Positions 1 through 10,503 of a stretch of 64,000 bases of DNA are shown here, piece after piece (within the stretch, counting starts at the first letter, position 1; the number at the start of each line of letters is the position of its first letter). A model generated the notes under the pieces. The model saw only the letters and a program-made list of their open reading frames with translations, was not told the DNA's origin and ran no database searches. A program made the position numbers and the translations under genes. Source of the stretch: Gemmobacter caeruleus. Its GTDB lineage: Bacteria > Pseudomonadota > Alphaproteobacteria > Rhodobacterales > Rhodobacteraceae. Where the stretch lies: the NCBI RefSeq assembly GCF_008271655.1, contig NZ_VKKX01000044.1, positions 295,763 through 359,762 of the forward strand, written 5' to 3'.

Positions 1-291
1 GGCCTCGGCCTCGGCGGCCTGGATCGCCGTCATGATGGTATTCTGCGCCGAGATCACGATCACCGGCAGGCCGGGCCGCAGGTTGGAAATGCGCGGCAGC
101 GCCTCCAGCCCGTTGCCATCGGGCATGACGACATCGGAGATCACCAGATCGCCCTTGCCCTCTTCGACCCACCGCATCAGCGTGACCAGCGACGAGGTCG
201 CATGCACCTTGCACCCCGCCCGCGTCAGCGCCTGGGTCAGCACCGTGCGGATCGTGCGGTCGTCATCGGCCACCAGAACCGTGCCATCCAT
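1..291 (-). CDS. ntrC: Nitrogen regulation response regulator NtrC (N-terminal part)
   Basis: Only the first 97 codons are in the window; the gene runs off the left edge. They form a CheY-like receiver domain: an acidic cluster VADDD at residues 7-11 and the predicted phospho-acceptor Asp53 in ISDVVMPDG. NtrC is the DNA-binding partner of NtrB; phosphorylated NtrC activates nitrogen-scavenging genes. The ATG shares its A with the ntrB stop (TGATG), so translation is probably coupled. The central AAA+ and HTH domains are off the window, so the NtrC assignment rests on the receiver plus the dusB-ntrB context typical of Rhodobacterales. Confidence 0.9.
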   Translation of the reverse strand, partial: MDGTVLVADDDRTIRTVLTQALTRAGCKVHATSSLVTLMRWVEEGKGDLVISDVVMPDGNGLEALPRISNLRPGLPVIVISAQNTIMTAIQAAEAEA

Positions 292-1390
292 CACTCAGCT
301 TCCTTCTTCTGCAATTCCCTGGGCACGACCGGCAGCGAGACGCGGAACACCGTCCGCCCCGGCACGCTGTCCACCGAGATCCAGCCGTCATGTTCCGTCA
401 CGATCTTCGACACCAGCGCGAGGCCCAGCCCCGTGCCGTTTTCCTTGCCCGAGACGAAGGGTTCGAACACCTCGCCGGCGATGCCGGGCGGCAGGCCGGG
501 GCCGTCGTCGATCACCTCGACCTGCAAGGGCAGCGCCTTGCCGGTGCCATCCTTGCGGCGCAGGCGCAGCGACAGGTCATAGCGGGTGCGCAAGGTGATG
601 GTGCCGCCCTGCGGCCCTGCCGCCTCGGAGGCGTTCTTGATCAGGTTGAGGAAGACCTGCATCAACTGATCGGGATCGGCCATGGTATGCGGCAGCGAGG
701 GGTCGTATTCCTCGACGATCTTCATCCGGGCGGCAAAGCCCATGATCGCGGATTTGCGCGCGCGGTCCAGCGCGTCATGGATGTTCACCGGGCGACGGTC
801 GGGCGGGCGCACATTGCCGAACTGCTCCACCTGTTCCAGCAGTTTCACGATGCGGCGGGTTTCCTCGACGATGAGGTCGGTCAGTTCCCGGTCCTCGGGC
901 GTCAGCCCCATGGACAGCAGTTGCGCCGCGCCCGCGATGCCGGCCAGCGGGTTCTTGATCTCATGCGCCAGCATCTCGGCCATGCCGATCGCGGATTTCG
1001 CCGCCGTCTTGGCGGCCCCCGCGCGGCCCAGCCGGTCCGCGATCTCGCGCGGGGAAATCAGCAGCATGAGCACGTCGGGGTTGTCGGCCATCGGCGCCAC
1101 CTGCACCGTGCATTGCACCGGGGGCTTTTCGCCGCTGGTCACATCGACATCGTTGATGAACAGCGCCGACTGGTTCGCCCGCGCTCGCGCGCAGGCCTCG
1201 TCCATCTCGGCGTCGATATGGACGCGGTCAAAGACCGGCTGGCCCTTGAGGCTGCGCGAGGAGGCATTCAGAAACAGCTCCGCCGCCGGGTTGGTTTCCA
1301 GGATGCGCCCGCCCTCGTCGATCAGCAGCGCCGGAATGGGCAGCGAGGCCCAGATCACCCCCGGCACCGGATAGGGCTGGCGAAAACCCT

Positions 1391-1394
<4 letters not shown>
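291..1394 (-). CDS. ntrB: Two-component sensor histidine kinase NtrB
   Basis: 367-residue soluble kinase that phosphorylates or dephosphorylates NtrC according to nitrogen status (via PII in the family). An N-terminal PAS-like region (about residues 15-115) is followed by the HisKA box [12 protein letters not shown] with phospho-acceptor His144, an N box NLIKNASEA, and the G boxes DDGPGLP and GTGLGLAL. There are no membrane segments, as expected. The start MKGFRQ was chosen over longer versions because it overlaps the dusB stop as ATGA. It is the middle gene of dusB-ntrB-ntrC. Confidence 0.95.
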
Positions 1395-2371
<977 letters not shown>

Positions 2372-2516
2372 GGTCAGGATCCTTGTCTGTTAATCTGGCA
2401 GCTAGACATGCCCCGTGCCTGTGACAACGACAAGACCGGGGCCAAGCGCCGCATATTTGGGCGCAAAGTAGTGATTGCACAAATATTAGGCGATGATGCC
2501 GCTTTTTGCCACCGGA

Positions 2517-2545
2517 TTGTCACGGCAAACGGCTTGGCCTAGGAA
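2517..2545 (+). promoter_or_regulatory. Possible sigma-70 promoter of ispDF
   Basis: TTGTCA (2517-2522) is separated by 17 bp from TAGGAA (2540-2545), 27 bp upstream of the ispDF ATG in the 200-bp divergent dusB/ispDF region. The -10 match is modest; this is a pattern match only. Confidence 0.3.
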
Positions 2546-2572
2546 CGGCAGAACAACAAGGGGGGGCGCCGC

Positions 2573-3694
2573 ATGACCATCGCCGCGATCATCGTCGCCG
2601 CCGGACGCGGCAGCCGCGCCGGGGGCGATGTGCCAAAGCAATGGCAGATGCTGGCGGGCCGTCCGGTGCTGGCGCATACGCTGGCGGCCTTTGCCGGGCT
2701 GCACCGGGTGCTGGTGATCCATCCCGACGACCGCGACCGGGCCGCCGCCCTCGGGGCCGAGCAGTTGGTCGAGGGTGGCGCCGACCGGGCGCAATCGGTG
2801 CGCAACGCGCTGGAGGCGCTGGCGGGCCGCGGCTTTTCCCGCGTCTTGATCCATGATGGCGCGCGCCCGCTGGTCAGTGCCGCCCTGATCGCGCGCATGA
2901 CCGTCGCGCTGGAGCGCAGCCCCGCCGCCGCGCCCGCGCTGCCGGTGACCGATGCGCTGTGGCGCGGGGCCGACGGCATGGTCAGCGGCACGCAATCGCG
3001 CGACGGGCTGTGGCGGGCGCAAACCCCGCAGGCCTTTCACCTTGATGCGATACTGGCCGCGCATCGCGCCCATGGCGGCGGCGCGGCCGATGATGTGGAG
3101 GTCGCCCGCGCCGCCGGATTGCCGGTTGCCATCGTGCCGGGCGAGGATGACAATCTGAAACTGACCTATCCCGGCGATTTCGCCCGGGCCGAAGCAATAT
3201 TGAGGGAGCGCGGCATGGAAATCCGGCTGGGCAACGGCTTTGACGTTCACGCCTTTACCGAGGGCGATCATGTCTGGCTCTGTGGCGTGAAGGTGCCGCA
3301 TGGCAATGGCCTGCTGGGCCATTCCGATGCCGATGTGGGCATGCATGCGCTGACCGACGCGATCTATGGCGCGCTGGCCCAGGGCGATATCGGCCGGCAT
3401 TTCCCGCCCTCCGACCCGCAATGGAAGGGCGCAGAAAGCCACATCTTTCTGCGGCATGCCATTGATCTGGCACGGCAAATGGGGTTTCGCCTGTCGAATG
3501 GCGACGTGACCCTGATTTGCGAACTGCCCAAGATCGGCCCCCATGCCGAGGCGATGCAGACCCGGCTTGCCGCGATCATGGGGGTTGAGGCGCATCGGGT
3601 CAGCGTCAAGGCCACCACATCCGAACGGCTGGGCTTTACCGGGCGCGAGGAAGGCATCGCCGCCATCGCCACCGCCACGCTGGTGCAGGCATGA
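2573..3694 (+). CDS. ispDF: Bifunctional IspD/IspF isoprenoid enzyme
   Basis: 373-residue fusion of two steps of the MEP pathway. Residues 1 to about 213 are 2-C-methyl-D-erythritol 4-phosphate cytidylyltransferase (IspD; nucleotide-binding start [15 protein letters not shown] and VPKQW). Residues from about 215 are MEcPP synthase (IspF; metal-binding DVH in GNGFDVHAF, and [17 protein letters not shown]). Fusion is common in alphaproteobacteria, although the two steps are not consecutive (IspE acts between them). The stop overlaps the pgpA start by ATGA, so this heads ispDF-pgpA-pncC. An internal Met-Glu-Ile-Arg marks the IspF boundary. Confidence 0.97.
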   Translation: MTIAAIIVAAGRGSRAGGDVPKQWQMLAGRPVLAHTLAAFAGLHRVLVIHPDDRDRAAALGAEQLVEGGADRAQSVRNALEALAGRGFSRVLIHDGARPLVSAALIARMTVALERSPAAAPALPVTDALWRGADGMVSGTQSRDGLWRAQTPQAFHLDAILAAHRAHGGGAADDVEVARAAGLPVAIVPGEDDNLKLTYPGDFARAEAILRERGMEIRLGNGFDVHAFTEGDHVWLCGVKVPHGNGLLGHSDADVGMHALTDAIYGALAQGDIGRHFPPSDPQWKGAESHIFLRHAIDLARQMGFRLSNGDVTLICELPKIGPHAEAMQTRLAAIMGVEAHRVSVKATTSERLGFTGREEGIAAIATATLVQA

Positions 3695-4188
3695 TCCGGG
3701 TTCTGACCACCTTCTTCGGGCTGGGCCTGCTGCGCCCGGCACCGGGCACATGGGGTTCGGCGGGCGCGGTCGCGCTTGGTATCGCCATTGACCGTTTCCT
3801 GGGGTTCCCTGCGCTGGTTATCGCAACGTTTCTGGTAACTTGCGTCGGTTTCCTCGCCTGCCGCGTGGCCCTGGCCGACCGCCCCGGCGAAGACCCGTCG
3901 GAAATCGTGATCGACGAGGTGGCGGGGCAATGGCTGGCGCTGCTGTTCCCGGCCTATGCCTTCTGGCAGCGCGGGCTGGAGGATTGGGCCGTGGTCGCCT
4001 ATCCCGGCTGGGTCGCGGCCTTTCTGTTCTTTCGCCTGTTCGACATCTGGAAGCCCTGGCTGGTGGGTCGGGCCGACCGGCGCGGTGACTGGCAGGGGGT
4101 CATGCTCGACGATCTCTGGGCGGGGCTGTTCGCGGGCCTCGCGGTGATCGTCGCGGCCGGGGTCGCGCATGGGGTGATCATGCGATGA
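3691..4188 (+). CDS. pgpA: Phosphatidylglycerophosphatase A
   Basis: 165-residue inner-membrane phosphatase making phosphatidylglycerol from phosphatidylglycerophosphate. Family hallmarks are [15 protein letters not shown] near the N-terminus, the acidic motif [11 protein letters not shown] (about residues 70-80) and RLFDIWKPW. Hydrophobic stretches near residues 25-50 and 140-163 fit membrane segments. The start overlaps the ispDF stop and the stop overlaps the pncC start, both as ATGA. Confidence 0.95.
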   Translation: MIRVLTTFFGLGLLRPAPGTWGSAGAVALGIAIDRFLGFPALVIATFLVTCVGFLACRVALADRPGEDPSEIVIDEVAGQWLALLFPAYAFWQRGLEDWAVVAYPGWVAAFLFFRLFDIWKPWLVGRADRRGDWQGVMLDDLWAGLFAGLAVIVAAGVAHGVIMR

Positions 4189-4667
4189 ACGTCGCGGAAC
4201 TGCTTGATCTTGCCCGAAAATCCGGCGCGGTGATCGCCACTGCCGAAAGCTGCACCGGCGGGATGATCGCAGCTGCGCTGACCGATATTCCCGGATCATC
4301 CGACGTGTTCGACCGCGGCTTTGTCACCTATTCCAACGCCGCCAAGCAAGACATGCTGGGCGTGCGCGCGCCCACGCTCGACGCGTTAGGCGCGGTGTCG
4401 GAACAGGTGGCGCGGGAAATGGCCGAAGGCGCATTGGCGCATTCGCGCGCGACGCTGGCGGTTTCGGTCACCGGGATCGCCGGCCCCGGCGGATCAGAAC
4501 ACAAACCCGAAGGCCGGGTCTGTTTCGGCCTGTCGCAAAAAGGCCGCCCAACCCGCTGTGAAACCGTGGAATTTGGCGCCATCGGGCGCGCCGCGGTGCG
4601 GGCCGCGACGCGCGACCATGCGCTAGGCCTGCTGGCGCTTGCCCTCGCCGATCCGCCCGTCATTTGA
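4185..4667 (+). CDS. pncC: Nicotinamide-nucleotide amidase, CinA C-terminal type (PncC)
   Basis: 160-residue single-domain CinA/PncC protein, lacking the N-terminal COG1058 domain of full CinA. Diagnostic motifs are TAESCTGG (residues 19-26) and SVTGIAGPGG. The family deamidates NMN to nicotinate mononucleotide in pyridine-nucleotide salvage. The last 45 bases overlap the 3' end of the convergent AI-2E-type permease gene, so both C-termini are encoded in the same DNA. Confidence 0.92.
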   Translation: MNVAELLDLARKSGAVIATAESCTGGMIAAALTDIPGSSDVFDRGFVTYSNAAKQDMLGVRAPTLDALGAVSEQVAREMAEGALAHSRATLAVSVTGIAGPGGSEHKPEGRVCFGLSQKGRPTRCETVEFGAIGRAAVRAATRDHALGLLALALADPPVI

Positions 4668-5708
4668 CAACAGGATCGCCGCCGGACGGGTAAAGGGAAT
4701 GGCCCCCAGCACCGCCAGAATGATCACCGTCATCGGCACCGCCAACACCGCCCCCGGCAGGCCCCAAAGCGCATACCAGGAGGCAAGGCTCACCAGCACC
4801 ATCATCGGCGACAGGTTGATGCGCCGGCCCATCACATGCGGCTCGATCAGCGAGCCGATGACGAATTGCAGCGCCGACAGCGCCGCCATGGTCAGGAAAG
4901 TGTGCTTCAGATCGCCGGTCTGCGCCAGCGTCATCAGCGTCGGCGCCACCACCCCGGCGGCCGAGCCGAGATAGGGCGTGTAATTCAGGATGCCGATATA
5001 GATCGCCCAAAAGCCCGCCAGCTCGATCCCCAGGAATTTCAACGCGAAATAGGACAGGAGCCCCAGAACGATGTTGATTACCGTCTTGACCGCCAGAAAG
5101 CCGCCGATCCGGCTGTTGATATCCGACGACAGCGCGATCAGCTGTTCGGCCTTGTCGCCCTGCGGATAGGCCAGATGCAGCTTCTTCACGAAGCCGCCAT
5201 ATTCCACCATCAGGAACGAGGTATAGAGCAGGATCAGCACCAGAAGCCCGCCCAGGCTGCCAAGCGCGGTCAGCGCCTGCCGCGCGACCCCTTGCAGATC
5301 AAGGTTGGAGGTGACGATCTTGGTCAGCCCGCCGGGAATATACTGGTCGATGCGGAACCGCGCATCCAGCCCGTTCACCAGCCCCAGAATGTTGGTGGTA
5401 TATTGCGGCAGGCGCTGCACCAGCACCTCGCCATTGCTGCGCAGGGTGGAAATCGCCAGAAAGATCGCCACAACGAACAGGCCCAGCACAAAGACATGGT
5501 GCAGGAAGGACGGCAAGAGCCGCAGCCCCGGCACCCGGCCCATCCAGTCCACTACCGTCCACAGCACGAAGGCCACGACCAGCGCGAAGGCGATCGGGAT
5601 CAGGATCCCTTGCGCGATATAAAGCGCCAGCACCGTCAGGGCGATGAGGCCCGCCGCCGAAAAGGCGGTGATGATGGCAAGCGGGCGGGTTTCGATCCGG
5701 CGGGACAT
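4623..5708 (-). CDS. AI-2E family (PerM-like) membrane transporter
   Basis: 361-residue polytopic inner-membrane protein of the AI-2E/PerM exporter family: two early membrane segments (about residues 10-55), another near 70-85, a soluble loop, then several closely spaced helices in the C-terminal half. Family-typical segments are YTPYLGSAAGVVAP and the C-terminal GLPGAVLAVPMTVIIL. Members have been linked to AI-2 export, Na+/H+ exchange and osmotic stress, so the substrate cannot be told from sequence. Its stop lies inside the 3' end of pncC. Confidence 0.88.
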   Translation of the reverse strand: MSRRIETRPLAIITAFSAAGLIALTVLALYIAQGILIPIAFALVVAFVLWTVVDWMGRVPGLRLLPSFLHHVFVLGLFVVAIFLAISTLRSNGEVLVQRLPQYTTNILGLVNGLDARFRIDQYIPGGLTKIVTSNLDLQGVARQALTALGSLGGLLVLILLYTSFLMVEYGGFVKKLHLAYPQGDKAEQLIALSSDINSRIGGFLAVKTVINIVLGLLSYFALKFLGIELAGFWAIYIGILNYTPYLGSAAGVVAPTLMTLAQTGDLKHTFLTMAALSALQFVIGSLIEPHVMGRRINLSPMMVLVSLASWYALWGLPGAVLAVPMTVIILAVLGAIPFTRPAAILLSNDGRIGEGKRQQA

Positions 5709-5729
5709 GATGGCCTTTCAAAGCGGGCG

Positions 5730-6185
5730 TCAGGCAAGGCCTGGGCCATAAAGATCCTTGGCGCGCGCCTCGAAGGCGCGGACGACACGTTGCATCGCCT
5801 CATTGAAGACGATGCCGATGATGCCTTGCAATATGGCGTTGCGGAATTCGAAATCCACGAAGAATTCGACCTCGCAGCCGCCCTCGACATCGCGGAACAT
5901 CCAGGCGCTCTTGAGGAATTTGAAAGGCCCGTCCAGATATTCCGTGTCGATCTTCATCTGCTCCGGCCAGAGCGTGACCCGGCTGCCAAAGCGTTCGCGG
6001 AACACCTTGAAGCTGATGACCAGATCGGCCTCCATCACCTCGCCCCCGGGGATCGGACGACGCGAACGGATGCGCGCCGCCGCCGTCCAGGGCAGGAATT
6101 TCGGATAGGAGGCGACATCCGACACGAGGTCATACATCTGCTGGGCCCTGTAGGGCAGAATGCGTTTCTCGTGGTGCGTGGGCAT
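5730..6185 (-). CDS. RatA/COQ10-like START-domain protein
   Basis: 151-residue single-domain protein of the SRPBCC fold. The N-terminal YRAQQMYDLVSDVASYPKFLPW is typical of the RatA/COQ10 group, as is the central VISFKVFRERFGSRVTL. Eukaryotic COQ10 binds ubiquinone; E. coli RatA was reported to block 70S assembly. In alphaproteobacteria a ubiquinone-carrier role is at least as likely. The start MPTHHEKR was chosen because a GGAAG ribosome site precedes it and similarity to the family begins there. Divergent from hpt. Confidence 0.87.
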   Translation of the reverse strand: MPTHHEKRILPYRAQQMYDLVSDVASYPKFLPWTAAARIRSRRPIPGGEVMEADLVISFKVFRERFGSRVTLWPEQMKIDTEYLDGPFKFLKSAWMFRDVEGGCEVEFFVDFEFRNAILQGIIGIVFNEAMQRVVRAFEARAKDLYGPGLA

Positions 6186-6251
6186 CGGTCTTCCAAGCGT
6201 GACTTCCCCTTTGGTAATGTGTAAACGAACGGCAGAAATCAAGGGGCCGCC

Positions 6252-6791
6252 ATGACCGACAGACCTTATGTGATCGAACCCATGATCTCGGCCAAGGCGA
6301 TTGCCGCACGGGTCGAGGCGCTGGCGCGCGACATCACCGCCCATTATGCGGGCTGTGACCGGCTGGTCGTGGTGGGGCTGTTGCGCGGATCCTTCATGTT
6401 CATCGCCGATCTGGTGCGCGAGATCGACCTGCCGGTCGAGGTCGATTTCCTGGAGGCATCAAGCTATGGCGATGCCAGCCATTCATCCAAGGAAGTGCGT
6501 ATCCTCAAGGACTTGCGCGGCGAAATTGCGGGGCGCGACGTGCTGGTGGTGGAGGATATCGTTGATAGTGGCTTTACCCTGTCGCATGTGACGCGGCTGT
6601 TGCAGAGCCGCAACCCCCGCCGGCTGGAGGTCTGTGCCCTGCTCGACAAGCCGTCGCGCCGCGAGGTGGAGATCCGCGCGACCTGGACCGGTTTTGAAAT
6701 TCCCGATGAATTTGTCGTGGGTTACGGGCTGGACTTCGCGCAGCGTAACAGGAACCTTCCCTATATCGGCAAGGTCCGTTTCACCGAATGA
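6252..6791 (+). CDS. hpt: Hypoxanthine phosphoribosyltransferase
   Basis: 179-residue purine salvage enzyme converting hypoxanthine (and often guanine) plus PRPP to IMP/GMP. The PRPP-binding motif [14 protein letters not shown] (about residues 97-110), the flexible-loop SSYGDAS and the C-terminal [17 protein letters not shown] are all intact. AAGGGG lies 5 nt before the ATG. The stop overlaps the mug start (ATGA). Confidence 0.96.
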   Translation: MTDRPYVIEPMISAKAIAARVEALARDITAHYAGCDRLVVVGLLRGSFMFIADLVREIDLPVEVDFLEASSYGDASHSSKEVRILKDLRGEIAGRDVLVVEDIVDSGFTLSHVTRLLQSRNPRRLEVCALLDKPSRREVEIRATWTGFEIPDEFVVGYGLDFAQRNRNLPYIGKVRFTE

Positions 6792-7288
6792 TCCTGCCCG
6801 ACCTGCTGGCGCCCGGCCTGCGCGCGGTGTTTTGCGGCACGGCGGCGGGGGCGGCTTCGGCTCGCAAGGGGCATTATTATGCCGGGCCGGGCAACCGTTT
6901 CTGGCCGCTGCTGGCGGAATGCGGCCTGACGCCGCGCCTGCTGCGCCCGGAGGAAGATCACCTTCTGCCCGGCTTTGGCCTGGGCCTGACCGATCTGGCC
7001 AAGACGGCCAGCGGCGCCGATGCCGATATTCCGGCGGCGGCCTGGGATGCGCCGGGGCTCTTTCCCCGCATCGCTGCCTGTCGGCCCGCGCATCTCGCCT
7101 TTACCAGCCTGACCGCCGCGCGGCTTGCACTACAGCGGCCCGACCTGGGCGCCGGCCCGCTGCCCGAGGATGCGCGGCTGCCGGGGGTGCGGCTCTGGGC
7201 GCTGCCCTCGCCCTCGGGGCGGGCACGCGGGCATTTCGACGCCGCGCCCTGGCAGGCGCTGGCGCAAGCGCTCTCCGATCGGACCTAA
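6788..7288 (+). CDS. mug: Mismatch-specific uracil/thymine DNA glycosylase
   Basis: 166-residue Mug/TDG-family base-excision enzyme removing U or T from G mismatches. The N-terminal [19 protein letters not shown] and GNRFWPLL match the Mug active-site strand and pocket, [11 protein letters not shown] the following segment, and LPSPSGRA the C-terminal PSxSxRA element. It lies downstream of hpt with an ATGA overlap. A second glycosylase of a different family lies at 31329-31928. Confidence 0.92.
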   Translation: MILPDLLAPGLRAVFCGTAAGAASARKGHYYAGPGNRFWPLLAECGLTPRLLRPEEDHLLPGFGLGLTDLAKTASGADADIPAAAWDAPGLFPRIAACRPAHLAFTSLTAARLALQRPDLGAGPLPEDARLPGVRLWALPSPSGRARGHFDAAPWQALAQALSDRT

Positions 7289-7376
7289 GTCGGACGATCG
7301 CGCTGCCAGCGGCGTTATCGGCGTGACGCGGCGGCGCTCTCCGGGTTAGCCTGTCGCAAAAGGACGGAGGTTTTCC

Positions 7377-8261
7377 ATGCGCGTGATCCCGACTGTGCTG
7401 GCCCTGGCGGTGATCGGCGGTGGCCTGGGCTGGTGGCTGACCGCGCCCGCGCCACTGCCCCCCGAGGCGACCGCCGGGCTGACGGGCGATGCGACGCGGG
7501 GCGAACAGGTGTTCTGGGCCTCGGGCTGCGCCTCATGCCACATGGCGCCCGGCGCCACGGGCGAAGCGCAGCTGGTGCTGTCGGGCGGGCAAAAGTTCCC
7601 CTCGCCCTTTGGCACCTTCGTCGCGCCCAATATCTCGCCCTCGGCGCAGGGGATCGGCGGCTGGTCGCTGGCGGATTTCGCCAGTGCCGTGACGCGCGGC
7701 GTGTCGCCCGAGGGGCAGCATTATTACCCCGCCTTTCCCTATGCGTCCTTCATCCGCATGGAGTTGCAGGATGTGGCCGATCTCAAGGCCTATATGGATG
7801 GGCTTCCGCCCAGCGATACCGCAAGCCTGCCGCATGAGATCGGCTTTCCCTTCAACATCCGGCGCAGTCTGGGCGGGTGGAAGCTGCTGTTCCTGCGCGA
7901 CGATTGGGTGATCGACGATCCGCTGACCGATGACGAGGCGCGCGGGCGTTATATCGCCGAGGCGATGGCGCATTGCGGCGAATGCCATACGCCGCGCAAT
8001 GCCCTGGGCGGGCTGGAGACCGGCCGCTGGCTGGCCGGGGCGCCCAATCCCTCGGGTCAGGGCACCATCCCCAATATCACCCCGGCTAAGCTGGGCTGGA
8101 GCGCGGACGAGATCGTCGAATATCTGACCACCGGCTTTACCCCGGAATTCGACAGCGTGGGTGGGCATATGGCGCATGTGGTGGAGAATATGGCCCGCCT
8201 GCCCGAGGCCGATCGTCAGGCCGTCGCCGCCTATCTGAAAAAGGTGCCGCCGTCGCCCTGA
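7377..8261 (+). CDS. Diheme cytochrome c, dehydrogenase-associated type
   Basis: 294-residue periplasmic or membrane-anchored c-type cytochrome. A single hydrophobic segment at residues 4-22 acts as signal or anchor. Two heme c motifs are present, CASCH (51-55) and CGECH (200-204), each with following Met-containing regions. The architecture resembles the cytochrome subunits that pass electrons from quinoprotein or flavin alcohol/sugar dehydrogenases to the respiratory chain, but no dehydrogenase lies beside it. A strong GGAGG precedes the ATG. A CtrA-type box follows 5 nt after its stop. Confidence 0.88.
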   Translation: MRVIPTVLALAVIGGGLGWWLTAPAPLPPEATAGLTGDATRGEQVFWASGCASCHMAPGATGEAQLVLSGGQKFPSPFGTFVAPNISPSAQGIGGWSLADFASAVTRGVSPEGQHYYPAFPYASFIRMELQDVADLKAYMDGLPPSDTASLPHEIGFPFNIRRSLGGWKLLFLRDDWVIDDPLTDDEARGRYIAEAMAHCGECHTPRNALGGLETGRWLAGAPNPSGQGTIPNITPAKLGWSADEIVEYLTTGFTPEFDSVGGHMAHVVENMARLPEADRQAVAAYLKKVPPSP

Positions 8262-8266
8262 AGCGA

Positions 8267-8282
8267 TTAACCACGCCTTAAC
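8267..8282 (+). promoter_or_regulatory. Perfect CtrA-type box TTAA-N7-TTAAC
   Basis: TTAA (8267-8270), seven bases CCACGCC, then TTAAC (8278-8282). This matches the alphaproteobacterial CtrA consensus exactly and lies 22 bp before the ATG of the small gene at 8305. TTAA is rare in this GC-rich sequence, so a chance match is unlikely but not excluded. Confidence 0.55.
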
Positions 8283-8304
8283 CAGGGCGCGGCAGACTGC
8301 GGGG

Positions 8305-8586
8305 ATGAGACAGCAGATGCACCCCGCCCCTTCACCGCTGCCGCTTTCCTTGCGCGCCCTGCCCGCCGGGCCGGATGAGGCGCGCGCAGAACGCTGGTTG
8401 CGCCAGATCTTTTCGGCTCAGGCGGCACAAGGCGGCGTGGTGCGCCGCTCGGTCGGCTGGGTGGACCGCGAGGTCGGCCGTGCCCGCTTTGTCGCCGAGG
8501 TGCGGCGACGCGGTTTCCACCTGATCTCCAGCGGCAACCAATTCATCGTGGTTTGCCATTCCGGCCCGGTAGACCTGCTGTTGTGA
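8305..8586 (+). CDS. Small conserved hypothetical protein
   Basis: 93 residues, basic, no signal peptide or membrane helix. It has an Arg/Ala-rich helix-prone first half and a compact C-terminal part, FHLISSGNQFIVVCHSG, which looks like a small alpha/beta domain. I do not recognise a characterised family; similar short proteins next to lipA in Rhodobacteraceae carry various automatic names. ATG at 8305 and at 8317 are both possible. A perfect CtrA-type box sits just upstream, and a pair of palindromes separates its 3' end from convergent lipA. Confidence 0.7.
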   Translation: MRQQMHPAPSPLPLSLRALPAGPDEARAERWLRQIFSAQAAQGGVVRRSVGWVDREVGRARFVAEVRRRGFHLISSGNQFIVVCHSGPVDLLL

Positions 8587-8588
8587 CG

Positions 8589-8640
8589 CACGGATTTCGT
8601 CGAAAACCCGTGGGGATCCGAGTTTTCGACGAAAACTCGG
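8589..8640. repeat. Pair of TTTCG-N-CGAAAA palindromes between convergent genes
   Basis: Two adjacent inverted repeats. 8618-8640 has perfect 11-bp arms (CCGAGTTTTCG / CGAAAACTCGG) around a single A. 8589-8612 is a less perfect version with outer arms CACGG/CCGTG around TTTCGTCGAAAA. They fill the gap between the stops of the 93-aa gene and lipA and could fold in RNA from either strand as a bidirectional terminator. A third copy with different arms lies at 15657-15677. Confidence 0.75.
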
Positions 8641-8648
8641 GCGCCCCG

Positions 8649-9599
8649 TCAGACCTGGCCGAGCTTTTCCATCCGCGCGGCGCGCAGCCGGGCGAAATCT
8701 TCGCCGGCGTGATAGCTCGACCGCGTCAGCGGCGTCGCCGAGACCATCAGGAACCCCTTGCCGAAGGCCGCCTTTTCATAGGCCGCGAATTCCTCGGGCG
8801 TGACAAAGCGATCCACCCGGTGATGTTTCGGCGTCGGTTGCAGATATTGCCCGATGGTCAGGAAATCGACATCGGCCGAGCGCATGTCGTCCATCACCTG
8901 CCGCACGCCCTGCGCATCCTCACCGAGGCCCACCATGATGCCAGATTTGGTAAAGATCGTGGGATCCATCTCCTTGATCCGCTGCAACAGACGCAGCGAA
9001 TGGAAATAGCGCGCGCCGGGCCGCACGGTGGGGTAAAGCCCGGGCACGGTTTCAAGATTGTGGTTGAACACATCCGGCCGCGCCGCGACCACCGTTTCCA
9101 GCGCGCTGGCATCGCATTTCAGGAAATCCGGCGTCAGGATCTCGATCGTGGTGTCGGGGGCGCGATGGCGCACGGCGCGGATGGTCTGGGCGAAATGCTC
9201 CGCCCCGCCATCGGCCAGATCGTCGCGATCGACGCTGGTGATGACCACATGTTTCAGCCCCAGTTTCTGCACCGCATGGGCCACGCGGCCGGGCTCGAAC
9301 GCGTCAAGCGCCTCGGGCCGGCCGGTCGCCACGTTGCAGAAGCTGCAACCGCGGGTGCAGATATCGCCCATGATCATCATGGTGGCGTGGCCCGCGCTCC
9401 AGCATTCGCCGACATTTGGGCAGCCCGCCTCTTCGCAGACGGTGACCAGCTTGTTGGCCTTCAGCAGGTCGCGCGTGTCCTTGTAGCCCTGCGAGGTCGG
9501 CGCCTTGACGCGGATCCAGGAGGGTTTCTTGGGTTGGTCCTGATCGGGACGATGCGCCTTTTCCGGGTGGCGCTGATCGGGAAGTTTCAGGTCGCGCAT
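8649..9599 (-). CDS. lipA: Lipoyl synthase
   Basis: 316-residue radical-SAM enzyme inserting two sulfurs into octanoyl groups on lipoyl domains of 2-oxoacid dehydrogenases. Both iron-sulfur cluster motifs are present: the auxiliary cluster [12 protein letters not shown] and the radical-SAM [26 protein letters not shown] and the terminal Ser of [12 protein letters not shown], which binds the auxiliary cluster in the family, are conserved. MRDLKLPDQ was chosen as start because it gives the usual length. Confidence 0.96.
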   Translation of the reverse strand: MRDLKLPDQRHPEKAHRPDQDQPKKPSWIRVKAPTSQGYKDTRDLLKANKLVTVCEEAGCPNVGECWSAGHATMMIMGDICTRGCSFCNVATGRPEALDAFEPGRVAHAVQKLGLKHVVITSVDRDDLADGGAEHFAQTIRAVRHRAPDTTIEILTPDFLKCDASALETVVAARPDVFNHNLETVPGLYPTVRPGARYFHSLRLLQRIKEMDPTIFTKSGIMVGLGEDAQGVRQVMDDMRSADVDFLTIGQYLQPTPKHHRVDRFVTPEEFAAYEKAAFGKGFLMVSATPLTRSSYHAGEDFARLRAARMEKLGQV

Positions 9600-9798
9600 C
9601 GGATATTTTTCCCCTGCCGCATGTCTTGGCCCAGACATAGGCTTTTTGCATGGGTCTGGCAACCGCGTGCCGGCGCGCGTGAAAGTTGAACGTCGCACGG
9701 CGCCGGCACGACCCAGAGCCAGCCGGCCCTTTCGGGCAGGGTCGCGCGGGCGGGCTTCCCCGATCCGGGCCACTTAAACAGTAAATGAAGGAGTCAAC

Positions 9799-10485
9799 AT
9801 GCCGAAGAAAATGATTGCCGAGGGGCTGGGAACCGCCATCCTCGTGCTGTTCGGCTGCGGAACCGCGGTGATTGCCGGGGGCGATGTCGGCCATACCGGC
9901 ATCTCGCTGGCCTTTGGCCTTGCGATCGTTGCGGCCGCCTATGGTATCGGGGCGATCTCGGGCGCGCATCTCAACCCGGCGGTGTCGCTGGGCATGATGA
10001 TGGCCGGGCGCATGACGCCGGGCCAGTTCGTGAGCCATGCCGTCGCGCAGGTCGCGGGGGCCATCATCGGTGCCGCGATCCTGCTGGTGATCGCCAGCGG
10101 CAAGGCCGATTATTCGCTGGCCGGCAACGGTCTGGGCCAGAACGGCTATGGCGCCGGCTATCTGGGCGAATACGGGCTGATGTCCGCGCTGACCTTTGAA
10201 TTCGTCGCGACCTTCATCTTTGTCACGGTCATCCTGGGCGTGACGGGGCCGGGCAGCGTGGCGGGGTTCGCGGGGCTGGCCATCGGGCTGACGCTGACGG
10301 CGATTCACCTGCTGGGCATCAATGTCACCGGCGTTTCGGTCAATCCGGCGCGGTCGATCGGGCCGGCGCTGTTCGTCGGCGGCAAGGCGCTTGGCGATCT
10401 GTGGGTGTTCATCGTGGCGCCGCTGGCCGGCGGGGCACTGGCCGGGCTGGTGCATGCCTTGGGCTTCACCCGCGCCAGCGCCTGA
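9799..10485 (+). CDS. aqpZ: Aquaporin Z
   Basis: 228-residue MIP-family water channel with six membrane helices and two NPA half-helices: HLNPAVS (about residue 62) and SVNPARS (about residue 182). The selectivity-filter Arg follows the second NPA, and the His in AIHLLGINVTG fits the aromatic/Arg filter of water-selective aquaporins rather than glycerol facilitators. GAAGGAG lies a few bases before the ATG. It is monocistronic and convergent with the DUF6456 gene. Confidence 0.95.
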   Translation: MPKKMIAEGLGTAILVLFGCGTAVIAGGDVGHTGISLAFGLAIVAAAYGIGAISGAHLNPAVSLGMMMAGRMTPGQFVSHAVAQVAGAIIGAAILLVIASGKADYSLAGNGLGQNGYGAGYLGEYGLMSALTFEFVATFIFVTVILGVTGPGSVAGFAGLAIGLTLTAIHLLGINVTGVSVNPARSIGPALFVGGKALGDLWVFIVAPLAGGALAGLVHALGFTRASA

Positions 10486-10503
10486 GCGCGATTGCCAGAC
10501 CTA

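Noticed and set aside
9775-9798. TTAA...TTAC-like bases before aqpZ as a CtrA site
   Set aside because: The half-sites are 3 bp apart rather than 7, so the spacing is wrong.
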